Below are positions 51,581 through 59,536 of a DNA stretch of 64,000 nt, in pieces. The DNA lies in NCBI GenBank assembly GCA_934203205.1, contig CAKPYV010000005.1:1-64000 (forward strand), written 5' to 3'. Below the pieces are notes generated by a model. The model ran no database searches and was not told the DNA's origin. It saw nothing but the letters and a program-made list of their open reading frames with translations. How positions within the stretch are numbered: the first letter of the stretch is position 1; every line of letters starts with the position of its first letter. This stretch comes from an uncultured Anaerovibrio sp. (GTDB lineage: Bacteria; Bacillota; Negativicutes; Selenomonadales; Selenomonadaceae). Both the position numbers and the translations under genes were made by a program.

Positions 51581-52773
51581 GCCAAGGTACCTCCCTGCTT
51601 AATATTCTCAATCAGCTGTGGAATAATTTCATAGATATCTCCCACCAAAGCATAATTTGCTACCTTGAAGATAGCTGCCTCAGGGTCGGAATTAATGGCC
51701 ACTACCTGCTCAGAATTATTCATACCTGCCACAAATTGAATAGCACCAGCTACACCACAGGTAATAATCAGTTTTGGACGAACAGTACGACCAGACAAAC
51801 CAATCTGGTGAGCTGCTTCCATCCAGCCAGCTTCGCACAAAGGTCTGGTACAAGCTACATCGCCGCCCAAAAGGTCAGCCAGCTCACGAATCATAGCCAG
51901 ATCCTCAACCTTCTTGATGCCACGACCAGCTACTACCAGAACCTCAGCATTTTCAATGGTCTTCTGCTTTTCCTTCTTGATGATGCCCAATACTTCCATA
52001 CGAGCCTTCAGCTTGTCAGCAGGCACCTCCAAAGGAATAATCTCACCCTTGGCCTCCTCAGAACGCTCTGGAGCATTCATTACCTTATAGCGAACAGTAG
52101 CCATCTGCGGACGGGTTCTCGTAGTAAGAATCTCCGCCATAATATTACCACCGAAAGCAGGGCGAATCTGTACCAAATCAGTATTTTCATGGATATCCAA
52201 AATGGTGCAGTCAGCAGTCAGACCAGTCTTGAACCGAGCTGCCACTCTTGGAGCCAACTGACGGCCTACAGAGGTAGCACCTACCAAAATAGCAGAAGGC
52301 TTTATCTGATTGATATAGGCCTCAAAGGCTGCAGCATAGCTTTCAATCTTGAAATCCAACAGCTCAGGGCTATCTACTACATATACCTGATCTACACCGT
52401 AATGCAACAGCTCATGTGCCTTGTCGCCAATACCGCTGCCCAGGAACAAAGCCTGTACAGGGTGACCAATCTTGTCAGCCAGCTCTCTAGCCTTGCCCAA
52501 AAGCTCCAGAGTTACAGGATGAATATCGCCCTCTACATGGTCTACATAAACGGTGATACCCTTCCAAAGACTCTTATCTACCTGTGGGCCTTCTTCTTCC
52601 TCTACGAATTCTACAGCACCAGGCTGGCCCTTCTTTACACAGAGCTTGCACAGTTTACAAGCAGCATTTATTTCCAGCTTACCGTCGTTGTCCTCCAGAG
52701 CCTTGAATGGGCAAAGGGCAACCATGGCAGCTATATCAGTTACTTTGTCCTGATGAACTATCAGTTTTCCCAT
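51577..52773 (-). CDS. etfA: electron transfer flavoprotein alpha subunit with N-terminal ferredoxin-like domain
   Basis: Large Etf subunit with FAD. The first 60 residues are a ferredoxin-like segment with Cys at 21 (LCPFKAL) and 39, 42 and 45 (CKLCKLC), suitable for one [4Fe-4S] cluster. The same addition is known in the A. woodii lactate dehydrogenase Etf (LctC). The domain I core (ITVYVDHVEGDIHPVTLELLGKA) and FAD domain (VVAGRGIKK, GLSGRTVRPKLIITCGVAGAIQF, INSDPEAAIF) follow. The length of 398 exceeds the plain EtfA (about 320) by this domain. ATG follows AAGGAG. Sits between etfB and lctD. Confidence 0.93.
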   Translation of the reverse strand: MGKLIVHQDKVTDIAAMVALCPFKALEDNDGKLEINAACKLCKLCVKKGQPGAVEFVEEEEGPQVDKSLWKGITVYVDHVEGDIHPVTLELLGKARELADKIGHPVQALFLGSGIGDKAHELLHYGVDQVYVVDSPELLDFKIESYAAAFEAYINQIKPSAILVGATSVGRQLAPRVAARFKTGLTADCTILDIHENTDLVQIRPAFGGNIMAEILTTRTRPQMATVRYKVMNAPERSEEAKGEIIPLEVPADKLKARMEVLGIIKKEKQKTIENAEVLVVAGRGIKKVEDLAMIRELADLLGGDVACTRPLCEAGWMEAAHQIGLSGRTVRPKLIITCGVAGAIQFVAGMNNSEQVVAINSDPEAAIFKVANYALVGDIYEIIPQLIENIKQGGTLA

Positions 52774-52828
52774 TTCGCATTATCTCCTTTTCTGGTCATT
52801 CAATACACACTTTTCCTACAATCCGTTC

Positions 52829-53620
52829 TTAGGAAATAAACTTCAACTGCTTCAGCTTACCAAAGAGCTTATCTGCCATTTCCTGACCGTTGCCCTCCCA
52901 GGTCTCCTGTTCCTTGTCAGAAACTGGTGGGAAGATACGCTGAACCTGAGTTGGAGAACCAGAAAGTCCATAATGCTTCTTCTCCTGATCATCCATATCC
53001 TTGAAGCTATATACAGCAATCTCCTTTTTCTCGGTTGCCTTCTTCAGCTTGTAGGATGGAAGTCTAGGCTGGTTGATATCCTTCTTGACGGTAATAAGGC
53101 ATGGGAACTGAACTTTCAGCTGCTCAAACTCATTGGCCATCTCCATATCAACATAAATATTATTGTCCTCTACCTTGTCGATTTTGGCTACATTGCATAC
53201 GCAAGGAATATCCAGTACCTCAGAAATCTCTGGGCCAACCTGAGCGGTATCACCATCTGTAGTCTGAAGACCGCAGATAATCACATCAAATTTGCCCATT
53301 TTCTTGATACCCTGTGCCAAAGTATAGCTGGTAGCCAATACATCGGCACCGCCAAAAGCTCTATCAGACAGGAGCGTACCATCATCAGCTCCCATAGCAA
53401 AAGCCTCTTTGATTACGGCAGTGGCTGGTGGAGGCCCCATGGTAATAACGCTTACCCGGCCACCATATTGCTCCTTCAGTTTCATACCACATTCCAGTGC
53501 ATAGAGATCATAAGGATTCATCTTGCTATCAGCACCATTGCGCTTCAGTACACCAGTAACAGGGTCAACTTCAACTTTATTGGAGCCTGGAACCTGCTTG
53601 ATACAAACCAAAATTTCCAT
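52829..53620 (-). CDS. etfB: electron transfer flavoprotein beta subunit
   Basis: Small Etf subunit. MEILVCIKQVPGSNKVEVDP opens the family fold. GLQTTDGDTAQVGPEISE (about 111-128) is the motif associated with electron-bifurcating Etf proteins, where the beta chain binds a second FAD in place of AMP. The length of 263 is typical. ATG follows GGGGGAA. It lies 55 bases before etfA and 126 bases after the lutB-lutA fusion gene; the latter gap holds a 12-pair hairpin (53672-53725). Confidence 0.93.
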   Translation of the reverse strand: MEILVCIKQVPGSNKVEVDPVTGVLKRNGADSKMNPYDLYALECGMKLKEQYGGRVSVITMGPPPATAVIKEAFAMGADDGTLLSDRAFGGADVLATSYTLAQGIKKMGKFDVIICGLQTTDGDTAQVGPEISEVLDIPCVCNVAKIDKVEDNNIYVDMEMANEFEQLKVQFPCLITVKKDINQPRLPSYKLKKATEKKEIAVYSFKDMDDQEKKHYGLSGSPTQVQRIFPPVSDKEQETWEGNGQEMADKLFGKLKQLKFIS

Positions 53621-53671
53621 ACTAACTTTCCCCCAATAGCATCGCTCTTTTTAACACTTCTTCTATTCAAT

Positions 53672-53725
53672 GCCATCAGCTGCTCCCCTTAGGCAGCATA
53701 TTAGCGTCAAAATGCAGCTGATGGC
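53672..53725 (-). promoter_or_regulatory. 12-pair intercistronic hairpin before etfB
   Basis: GCCATCAGCTGC (53725-53714 in the mRNA sense) pairs perfectly with GCAGCTGATGGC (53683-53672) around a 30-base loop. No T run follows, so it is not a standard terminator. It could stabilise the upstream or downstream part of the mRNA, or set the LutBA to Etf ratio. Confidence 0.5.
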
Positions 53726-53746
53726 CCATTTGAATCAAAATTTCAC

Positions 53747-55915
53747 TTACAGTTTTTCTGCCAGCACATCGGCGATATGCTTGGTCTGAATACCAGTCTC
53801 TGCCTTATCAAGACCACCGCCAATCTGCATCATGCAGGCAGGGCAGGCTACAACAGCAGTAGTAGCACCAGTATCCTTAATATTCTTAACCTTCTCATTC
53901 AGCATAGGAATGGAAACTTCCTGATACTTCATACCAAAGGAACCAGCCATACCACAGCACTTGTCGCAATTGTGCATCTCTACCAGCTCAACGCCAGGAG
54001 TTGCATCAATCAAGGCTCTAGGCTCCTCGAAGATCCCCAAGCCACGCTTCATATGACAGGAATCATGGTAGGTAACCTTCTCGCCACCCTTGGCATGAAC
54101 CAGACGACCAGTCTTCTTGTACTCCTCAGCCACAAAGCTGGAGAACTCCCGTACCTTGCTGCAGAAAGCTGCTGCTCTGGACTTCCACTCAGGATCATTC
54201 TCAAAGAGCTTCATGTAAGTCTCATGGAGCGTTTCAGTACAGGTTGGGCAAGCAGAAATAATAACATCCGGCTTTACCTTCTCAAAGGCAGCAATGTTCT
54301 TCTTAGCAGTTTCCTTACCAGCCTCTCTATCGCCGATACCCAGAATTGGCTTGCCGCAGCAGGCCTGCTCCATTGGATAAACAACCTCCATATCCAAGCT
54401 CTGCAATACCTTTACCACGTTCTCAGAGGTATCGGCAAAAACAAAGTCCATATTACAGCCACTGAAATATGCAACTCTCTTCTTTGGCTTGGATGGGTTC
54501 TTCTTGCTCAGACGCTCCACTCTATCACGGAAGGATTCATCTGCGATAGTTGGCAGGCTGCGCCCTTTAGTTAATTCTTCCATAAAGAGAGGCAGATGAC
54601 GGATAAACTTGCCCTTCTTAAATGGTGCAGAGCCGATGGAACCAGCTTTCAACAGCAACTTGTGGAACATACCACGATCATTCAGCACCATATTAAACAT
54701 GGTCTTATCCATGCCTGGAGCACCATATTTCTTAACGTAACGGGCTCTCAGCTCATCAATCAAGTCTGGAATAGGAATCTTGCCTGGACAAATGCTGGCA
54801 CACTTACGGCAGCCGATACACAAATCACTGAACTGATGGAAAGTCTCTACACCGTTGAAGAGACCAGTCAGAATAGCACCAATACCACCAGAGTAGATAT
54901 GGCCATAAACATGACCGCCTACCAAAGTCCAAATTGGGCATACATTCAGACAGGAAGCACAGCGAACGCACTGGAAAGCCTGCTGCAATACAGGATCCTT
55001 AGCAGCCTCCAAACGACCATTATCCAGCAGAATTACATACTGCTTGCGGTCGGTCTCCACATGCCTGCCATTTTCATCTTTATAAATAACCTTGGTAGGA
55101 CCATCCACCATGGTCATATAGCTGGTCATCCGCTGGCAGGTGCCATTTCTAGGCAGGAGTCGCAGAATGCTGGCTGCATCCTCAGTCTTAGGAATCAGCT
55201 TTTCATAACCAATCAGTACTACATGGATTCTTGGCAAAGTAGTTACCAGACGAGCATTACCCTCATTGGTTACCAAACCAATAGCTCCATTCTCCGCAAT
55301 ACCAAAGTTGGCACCAGTTACACCCATATCAGCCTGCAGGAACTCTTGACGGAGAGTCTTTCTGGCCAGCTGAATCATATTAGGAATATCCTCGCCAGGA
55401 ACCTCATGATCTACTTCCTTCTCAAACATCTTGGCGCACTGATAACGGTTCAAATGGATGGCTGGCATAACCATGTGAGAAGGCTTTTGACCTGCTAAAG
55501 CAATCATCCACTCGCCCAAATCTGTTTCCTTAACCCGAATACCATTATCAACAAAACATTCATTCATATGAATTTCTTCGGAAGCCATGGATTTGGATTT
55601 TACTACACGTTTTACATTGTTTGCCTTGCAGATATCAATGAGGATTTTCTTTACCTCATCACCGTCCTTGGCACGATAAACCTTGGTGCCACGCTTTTCC
55701 AAACTAGCCTGAAATTCATCTGCCAGTTCATCAATATGCTGCACAGCATCATGCTTCATTTTCCGGAGATTCTCACGGAGTCCTTCAATATCCTGATCTT
55801 TGTAAGCATTCAGACGAGAGCCTGGATACTGCTCAGCAAACTTGGAGAGAGCACCCTGCATAATATCATCCTGAAGCTTTTCCTGTATTTCTTTTTTCAG
55901 ATTTCTTTCTGCCAT
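53747..55915 (-). CDS. fused LutB-LutA L-lactate oxidation iron-sulfur protein
   Basis: Central subunit of the non-flavin L-lactate dehydrogenase. Residues 1-300 match the LutB LUD domain (GVTGANFGIAENGAIGLVTNEGNARL). Two ferredoxin clusters follow: CVRCASCLNVCP (about 316-327) and CIGCRKCASICP (about 366-377). The C-terminal 240 residues match LutA with two cysteine-rich CCG units (FSGCNMDF...EQACCGKP, HDSCHMKRG...HNCDKCCG). In Bacillus LutA (about 240) and LutB (about 470) are separate; here they are one 722-residue chain, as I recall for Desulfovibrio lactate dehydrogenase. ATG follows GGGAGG, two bases after lutC. Confidence 0.92.
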   Translation of the reverse strand: MAERNLKKEIQEKLQDDIMQGALSKFAEQYPGSRLNAYKDQDIEGLRENLRKMKHDAVQHIDELADEFQASLEKRGTKVYRAKDGDEVKKILIDICKANNVKRVVKSKSMASEEIHMNECFVDNGIRVKETDLGEWMIALAGQKPSHMVMPAIHLNRYQCAKMFEKEVDHEVPGEDIPNMIQLARKTLRQEFLQADMGVTGANFGIAENGAIGLVTNEGNARLVTTLPRIHVVLIGYEKLIPKTEDAASILRLLPRNGTCQRMTSYMTMVDGPTKVIYKDENGRHVETDRKQYVILLDNGRLEAAKDPVLQQAFQCVRCASCLNVCPIWTLVGGHVYGHIYSGGIGAILTGLFNGVETFHQFSDLCIGCRKCASICPGKIPIPDLIDELRARYVKKYGAPGMDKTMFNMVLNDRGMFHKLLLKAGSIGSAPFKKGKFIRHLPLFMEELTKGRSLPTIADESFRDRVERLSKKNPSKPKKRVAYFSGCNMDFVFADTSENVVKVLQSLDMEVVYPMEQACCGKPILGIGDREAGKETAKKNIAAFEKVKPDVIISACPTCTETLHETYMKLFENDPEWKSRAAAFCSKVREFSSFVAEEYKKTGRLVHAKGGEKVTYHDSCHMKRGLGIFEEPRALIDATPGVELVEMHNCDKCCGMAGSFGMKYQEVSIPMLNEKVKNIKDTGATTAVVACPACMMQIGGGLDKAETGIQTKHIADVLAEKL

Positions 55916-55917
55916 GA

Positions 55918-56532
55918 TTATCTCCCTCCCTCAAAGTTTTCTACAGCAATAATCAACAGCTTGTTAGGACCATGTACACCCAGACTGAGGACACGCTCAA
56001 TATCTGCAGTACGGCTTGGGCCGGTAACAAAGCCAAGATAGCCCTTATCAAAAACCTTGGCGATAATCTGACAGGCAACAGTTACATCCTTAACAACATA
56101 ATTCGCATTGACGAAAACGATATTTACAAAAGGAAGCATGCTGGTAACACGAGCCTCATAGGAATAATTGTCTACACAAAGACTTCCTGTTTCAGCCACA
56201 CAGAACTCAGCAGTGGAAATACCAACATCAGCAGAATCCCTATGATCATAAATATCAAATTTATCCGTATAGACATCCACCCCTGGACCAGCGATTCGCT
56301 CATAAATCCCTTTCAGGGCAGGATTCTCATCTCCACCTACAGCAAGGATTTCCTTTGGTGCATACTGAGCCAGCAGTTCCTTCAGCTTGACTTCGCCAGC
56401 AGCAAAGTCTTTTACCTTATAAACCTCTGCAGCAGCAGTCTGGGCATTGGTTGCAAACTCATCCCAGTACTTGGCATTTACAAGACCTTCCCCAAAGGCC
56501 TGCTTTGCCCAATCACGGCAAACCTTTTCCAT
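55918..56532 (-). CDS. lutC: LutC-type LUD domain protein
   Basis: Third component of the L-lactate dehydrogenase complex. The LUD fold is recognised by STAEFCVAETGSLCVDN, the hydrophobic strand LPFVNIVFVNANYVV, and FVTGPSRTADIERVLSLGVHGP near the end. The length of 204 is in the normal range. ATG 56532 follows AAAGGAG. First gene of lutC-lutBA-etfB-etfA-lctD; the fusion gene starts two bases after its stop. It faces the FadR-type regulator across about 500 bases. Confidence 0.92.
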   Translation of the reverse strand: MEKVCRDWAKQAFGEGLVNAKYWDEFATNAQTAAAEVYKVKDFAAGEVKLKELLAQYAPKEILAVGGDENPALKGIYERIAGPGVDVYTDKFDIYDHRDSADVGISTAEFCVAETGSLCVDNYSYEARVTSMLPFVNIVFVNANYVVKDVTVACQIIAKVFDKGYLGFVTGPSRTADIERVLSLGVHGPNKLLIIAVENFEGGR

Positions 56533-57034
56533 ATAAAACTCTCCTTTTACTCACACATTTCGATTGCCTACATTAACAGCCTTGCTCAAGGGCCTACACA
56601 CCAGTTACAGGTCAACCTCTGCCAAACTGTTAGTGATTCATGGTCCAGTACAATAACTGCAAAGCAGTAAAAACTGTACTCCTTCCATATTGCAATCTAC
56701 GTTGACATTGTTTCATCAAATTTTTCTACAAATTTGAGTCCTGCTAAAGACAATTTGTATAATTTGTACAATGAATTTTTTATACATCTATTAAATCATA
56801 CACGATGAAATTTGTCAATAATAAAGATAAATAATTCAACAAAATTGTATTTTTCCCTATTGTTTATCCTGTTTAATTTAAAAATTTATTTTTTTATTTT
56901 TTTCTTGCAGTATTTCAAATTGTTTTGTACAATAGAAGTACCTGCTAAAGATTTTGACAAATTCTATATTGTTAGACAAATTTGTCAAAAACGGTATTAT
57001 ACATTTGTTCAATGATTGAAAGAGGGTTGTTACT
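56533..57034. promoter_or_regulatory. divergent control region of the lactate genes
   Basis: 502 gene-free, AT-rich bases between the two divergent lactate transcripts. They hold the eight-base palindrome TTGTACAA twice (56764-56771, 56925-56932), the inverted pair TTTTGACAAATT (56952-56963) and AATTTGTCAAAA (56979-56990), another AATTTGTCAA near 56811, and an 11-base direct repeat CCTGCTAAAGA (56740-56750, 56941-56951). A second rightward promoter-like pair (TTGAGT, 18 bases, TATAAT at 56758-56763) is present. The sites are candidates for the FadR-type regulator and are inferred from repetition only. Confidence 0.5.
56972..57000 (+). promoter_or_regulatory. promoter of the FadR-type regulator with palindrome in the spacer
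   Basis: TTAGAC (56972-56977), 17-base spacer, TATTAT (56995-57000). The perfect palindrome GACAAATTTGTC (56975-56986) occupies the spacer, so autorepression is likely. Confidence 0.55.
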
Positions 57035-57760
57035 ATGGCGTTGGTAAAGGGTAAGACATTAGTCGAGCAGACTACAGAAAGAATCATTGAATATATTACG
57101 GCAAATAAAATGCAACCTGGACAGCAGCTGCCTACAGAGGCGGAATTTACCACAGTATTAAAGGTAAGCCGAGGCACACTGCGAGATGCCTTCAAGGTGC
57201 TTATTGCTCGTAATATATTAGAAGCTCGTCAGGGCTCTGGTACCTTTATCGCCCAGAATATGGGTATACCCGATGATCCTCTGGGACTGACTTTTATTTA
57301 TGATGACAAGCTGCTGGCAGTTGATATGCTGGATGTACGCATGATGCTGGAGCCTTCCATTGCTGCTCTAGCCGCAATTCACGCTACACCGGAGCAAAAG
57401 GAAAAGATGCAGGAACTCACTGATTCTCTCAGACAGTGTATCGAAAAAGGAGATTCCTACGCTGAGGAGGATGGTAACTTCCACACTTTGATTGCTGAGG
57501 CCAGTGGCAACCGCGTCATAAGCAATCTGACTCATATTCTATTTACTTCTATATACAAAAATATCGCCTTGACCATGAATGTGCAAAAGAAAAGCAATAC
57601 GCTGCACTATCACGAAAAAATCCTTCAGGCCATTATTGATGGAGATTCCAATCTAGCCAAGATGTATATGTACATGCATCTCAGCCTCCTAAAGGATTTC
57701 ATGGTGCAAAAATCAAGTACCGAAAATGATATTGCCGTAAAAGACGAGGCCACAGCCTAG
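57035..57760 (+). CDS. GntR/FadR-family regulator of lactate genes (LldR-like)
   Basis: Winged-helix regulator with an effector-binding FCD domain. The DNA-binding half (1-75) has QLPTEAEFTTVLKVSRGTLRDAFKVLIARNILEARQGSGTF. The all-helical FCD half carries metal/ligand residues in the usual places: D in LDVRMMLEP, H in DGNFHTLIAEASGN, HYHEKILQAI and MHLSL. The length of 241 is typical. ATG follows GAGGG. The position between the divergent lut-etf-lctD operon and the lactate permease strongly suggests lactate control, as for LldR and LutR. Repressor or activator cannot be told. Confidence 0.88.
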   Translation: MALVKGKTLVEQTTERIIEYITANKMQPGQQLPTEAEFTTVLKVSRGTLRDAFKVLIARNILEARQGSGTFIAQNMGIPDDPLGLTFIYDDKLLAVDMLDVRMMLEPSIAALAAIHATPEQKEKMQELTDSLRQCIEKGDSYAEEDGNFHTLIAEASGNRVISNLTHILFTSIYKNIALTMNVQKKSNTLHYHEKILQAIIDGDSNLAKMYMYMHLSLLKDFMVQKSSTENDIAVKDEATA

Positions 57761-57789
57761 GTCAATTGATTTGATATTTTTGTATAAAG

Positions 57790-57808
57790 CTGACCAGCAA
57801 TGGGTCAG
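57790..57808 (+). promoter_or_regulatory. inverted repeat before the lactate permease
   Basis: CTGACC and GGTCAG with a seven-base spacer. A TATAAT with TGTGTT before it follows at about 57831, so the repeat lies near the -35 position of a likely lctP promoter and may be an operator. Confidence 0.4.
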
Positions 57809-57859
57809 ATATCAATCCTGTGTATGTGTTTATAATGTGAATGAAATGTTAGGAGATGA

Positions 57860-59497
57860 ATGTTTATGTTGGCTATAATAGCTGCCGTTCCAATTATTCT
57901 CACCATTATCCTCACCGTAGGCTTTAACGTTCCAGCCAAAAAGGTTCTGCCTATTTCCTGGGCTGTTTGTGCTCTTATTGGACTCACTTATTGGGGTATG
58001 GACATCGGCCATATTGCCGCCTATACCATTACCGGATTCCTTGGTTCCATTGATACTCTGTTAATTATCTTCGGTGCTATTCTTCTGATGAATATGCTGA
58101 ATGAGGCTGGTGCCATGCGCCGTATTGAGGCCATGTTCAACGGTATCACCGAAGATTCCCGTATTCAGATCGTCATCGTAGGCTTTGCTTTTTCAGCATT
58201 TATCGAGGGTGCTGCTGGCTTCGGTACTCCTCCAGCTATCTGTGCTCCTCTGCTGATTGGCTTGGGGGCACCTCCAATGGCAGCAGCTATTGCCTGTCTG
58301 CTTTTGGACTCCACTCCTGTATCCTTCGGTGCTGCCGGTACACCTACCAATGCTGCTGCTGAGGTTCTAAAGGATACTCTGCCAGCTCTCGGAGTTACTG
58401 ACCTTGACCTGTGGAAGCAGGATCTGTCCTTTGTTTCTGCTCTGGGTTTGGCTGTTGGTGCCTTCGTTATTATCTGGCTGGTTATCGGTATTGTTACCAA
58501 ACAGTACGGCAAGAACAAGTCTTTCTCTGATGTATTCCCTGTTATTCCTTTCTGCTTGTTCACCGCTGCTGTATTCTCTGTATTCTACCTGGCCTTTGCC
58601 AAGTTCGTTGGTGCTGAGCTGACCTCCTTGGCTGCAGCTGCCGTAACCATCTTCGTAACCATCGGTGCTGCTAAATCTGGCTTCCTGATGCCAAAAACCA
58701 TCTGGCGTTTCCCTGGCTCTGAGGTAAAGACCAAATCCTCTGGTGGCCAGTCCACAACTCACTCCATGTCCCTGCTGAAGGCTTGGACTCCATACCTGCT
58801 GGTTACCCTGTGGCTGGTAGCAACTCGTATTCCTCAGCTGGGCATCAAGCCTTATATGAGCGTACCTAAAATTGAAGTTACCAATATCATGGGTGTTGCA
58901 GGTGCTGATTTCACTCTGAAATGGCTGAACAACCCAGGTCTCTTCCCATTCATTCTGGTAGTGCTAATCGGCTTTGCTATGTTCAGCCTAAGCGGTGACC
59001 AGATTAAGACTGTAGTTTCCAAATCCTACAATCAGGTATTCGGTGCTACCATCGCCCTGCTCTTCGGCTTCGCTATGGTTTACCTGTTCCGTTATTCCAA
59101 TGCCAATATCAACGGCTTTGATTCCATGCTGGTTTCCATGGCCAAGGGTATGGCTGATTTGGCCGGTGCTCACTACCTGTATGTAGCTCCATTGATTGGA
59201 TCCATTGGTGCTTTCATGTTTGGCTCCAACACCGTTTCCAACATTATGTTTACCCCATTGCAGTTTGAGACCGCTACCATTCTGAACCTGCCACATCTGG
59301 TTATTGTAGCTCTGCAGAACCAGGGCGGTGCCATTGGTAACATGGTCTGCATCAACAACATCGTAGCAACCTGTGCTACCACAGGTATGATGGGTGCAGA
59401 AGGAAAGCTGCTGCGAGCCGCAGTGCTGCCATGGCTAGCTTTCTATTTTATCTGTGTTATCGTTATGGTAGTGGCCATGAGTATGGGCATTGTGTAA
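57860..59497 (+). CDS. lctP: L-lactate permease
   Basis: Proton-coupled uptake of lactate (LctP/LldP family). Polytopic membrane protein of 545 residues, the usual size, with 12 or more helices. Family stretches: FSAFIEGAAGFGTPPAICAPLLIGLG (about 110-135), STPVSFGAAGTPTNAAAE and GSIGAFMFGSNTVSNIMFTPLQ near the C-terminus. Start at ATG 57860, four bases after AGGAG; a second ATG two codons later is also possible. Follows the regulator gene by 99 bases and precedes the anion permease by 39 bases. Confidence 0.94.
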   Translation: MFMLAIIAAVPIILTIILTVGFNVPAKKVLPISWAVCALIGLTYWGMDIGHIAAYTITGFLGSIDTLLIIFGAILLMNMLNEAGAMRRIEAMFNGITEDSRIQIVIVGFAFSAFIEGAAGFGTPPAICAPLLIGLGAPPMAAAIACLLLDSTPVSFGAAGTPTNAAAEVLKDTLPALGVTDLDLWKQDLSFVSALGLAVGAFVIIWLVIGIVTKQYGKNKSFSDVFPVIPFCLFTAAVFSVFYLAFAKFVGAELTSLAAAAVTIFVTIGAAKSGFLMPKTIWRFPGSEVKTKSSGGQSTTHSMSLLKAWTPYLLVTLWLVATRIPQLGIKPYMSVPKIEVTNIMGVAGADFTLKWLNNPGLFPFILVVLIGFAMFSLSGDQIKTVVSKSYNQVFGATIALLFGFAMVYLFRYSNANINGFDSMLVSMAKGMADLAGAHYLYVAPLIGSIGAFMFGSNTVSNIMFTPLQFETATILNLPHLVIVALQNQGGAIGNMVCINNIVATCATTGMMGAEGKLLRAAVLPWLAFYFICVIVMVVAMSMGIV

Positions 59498-59536
59498 CTG
59501 TCCCGTTTTTTCAATCCAACAAAAGGAGGCATTATA

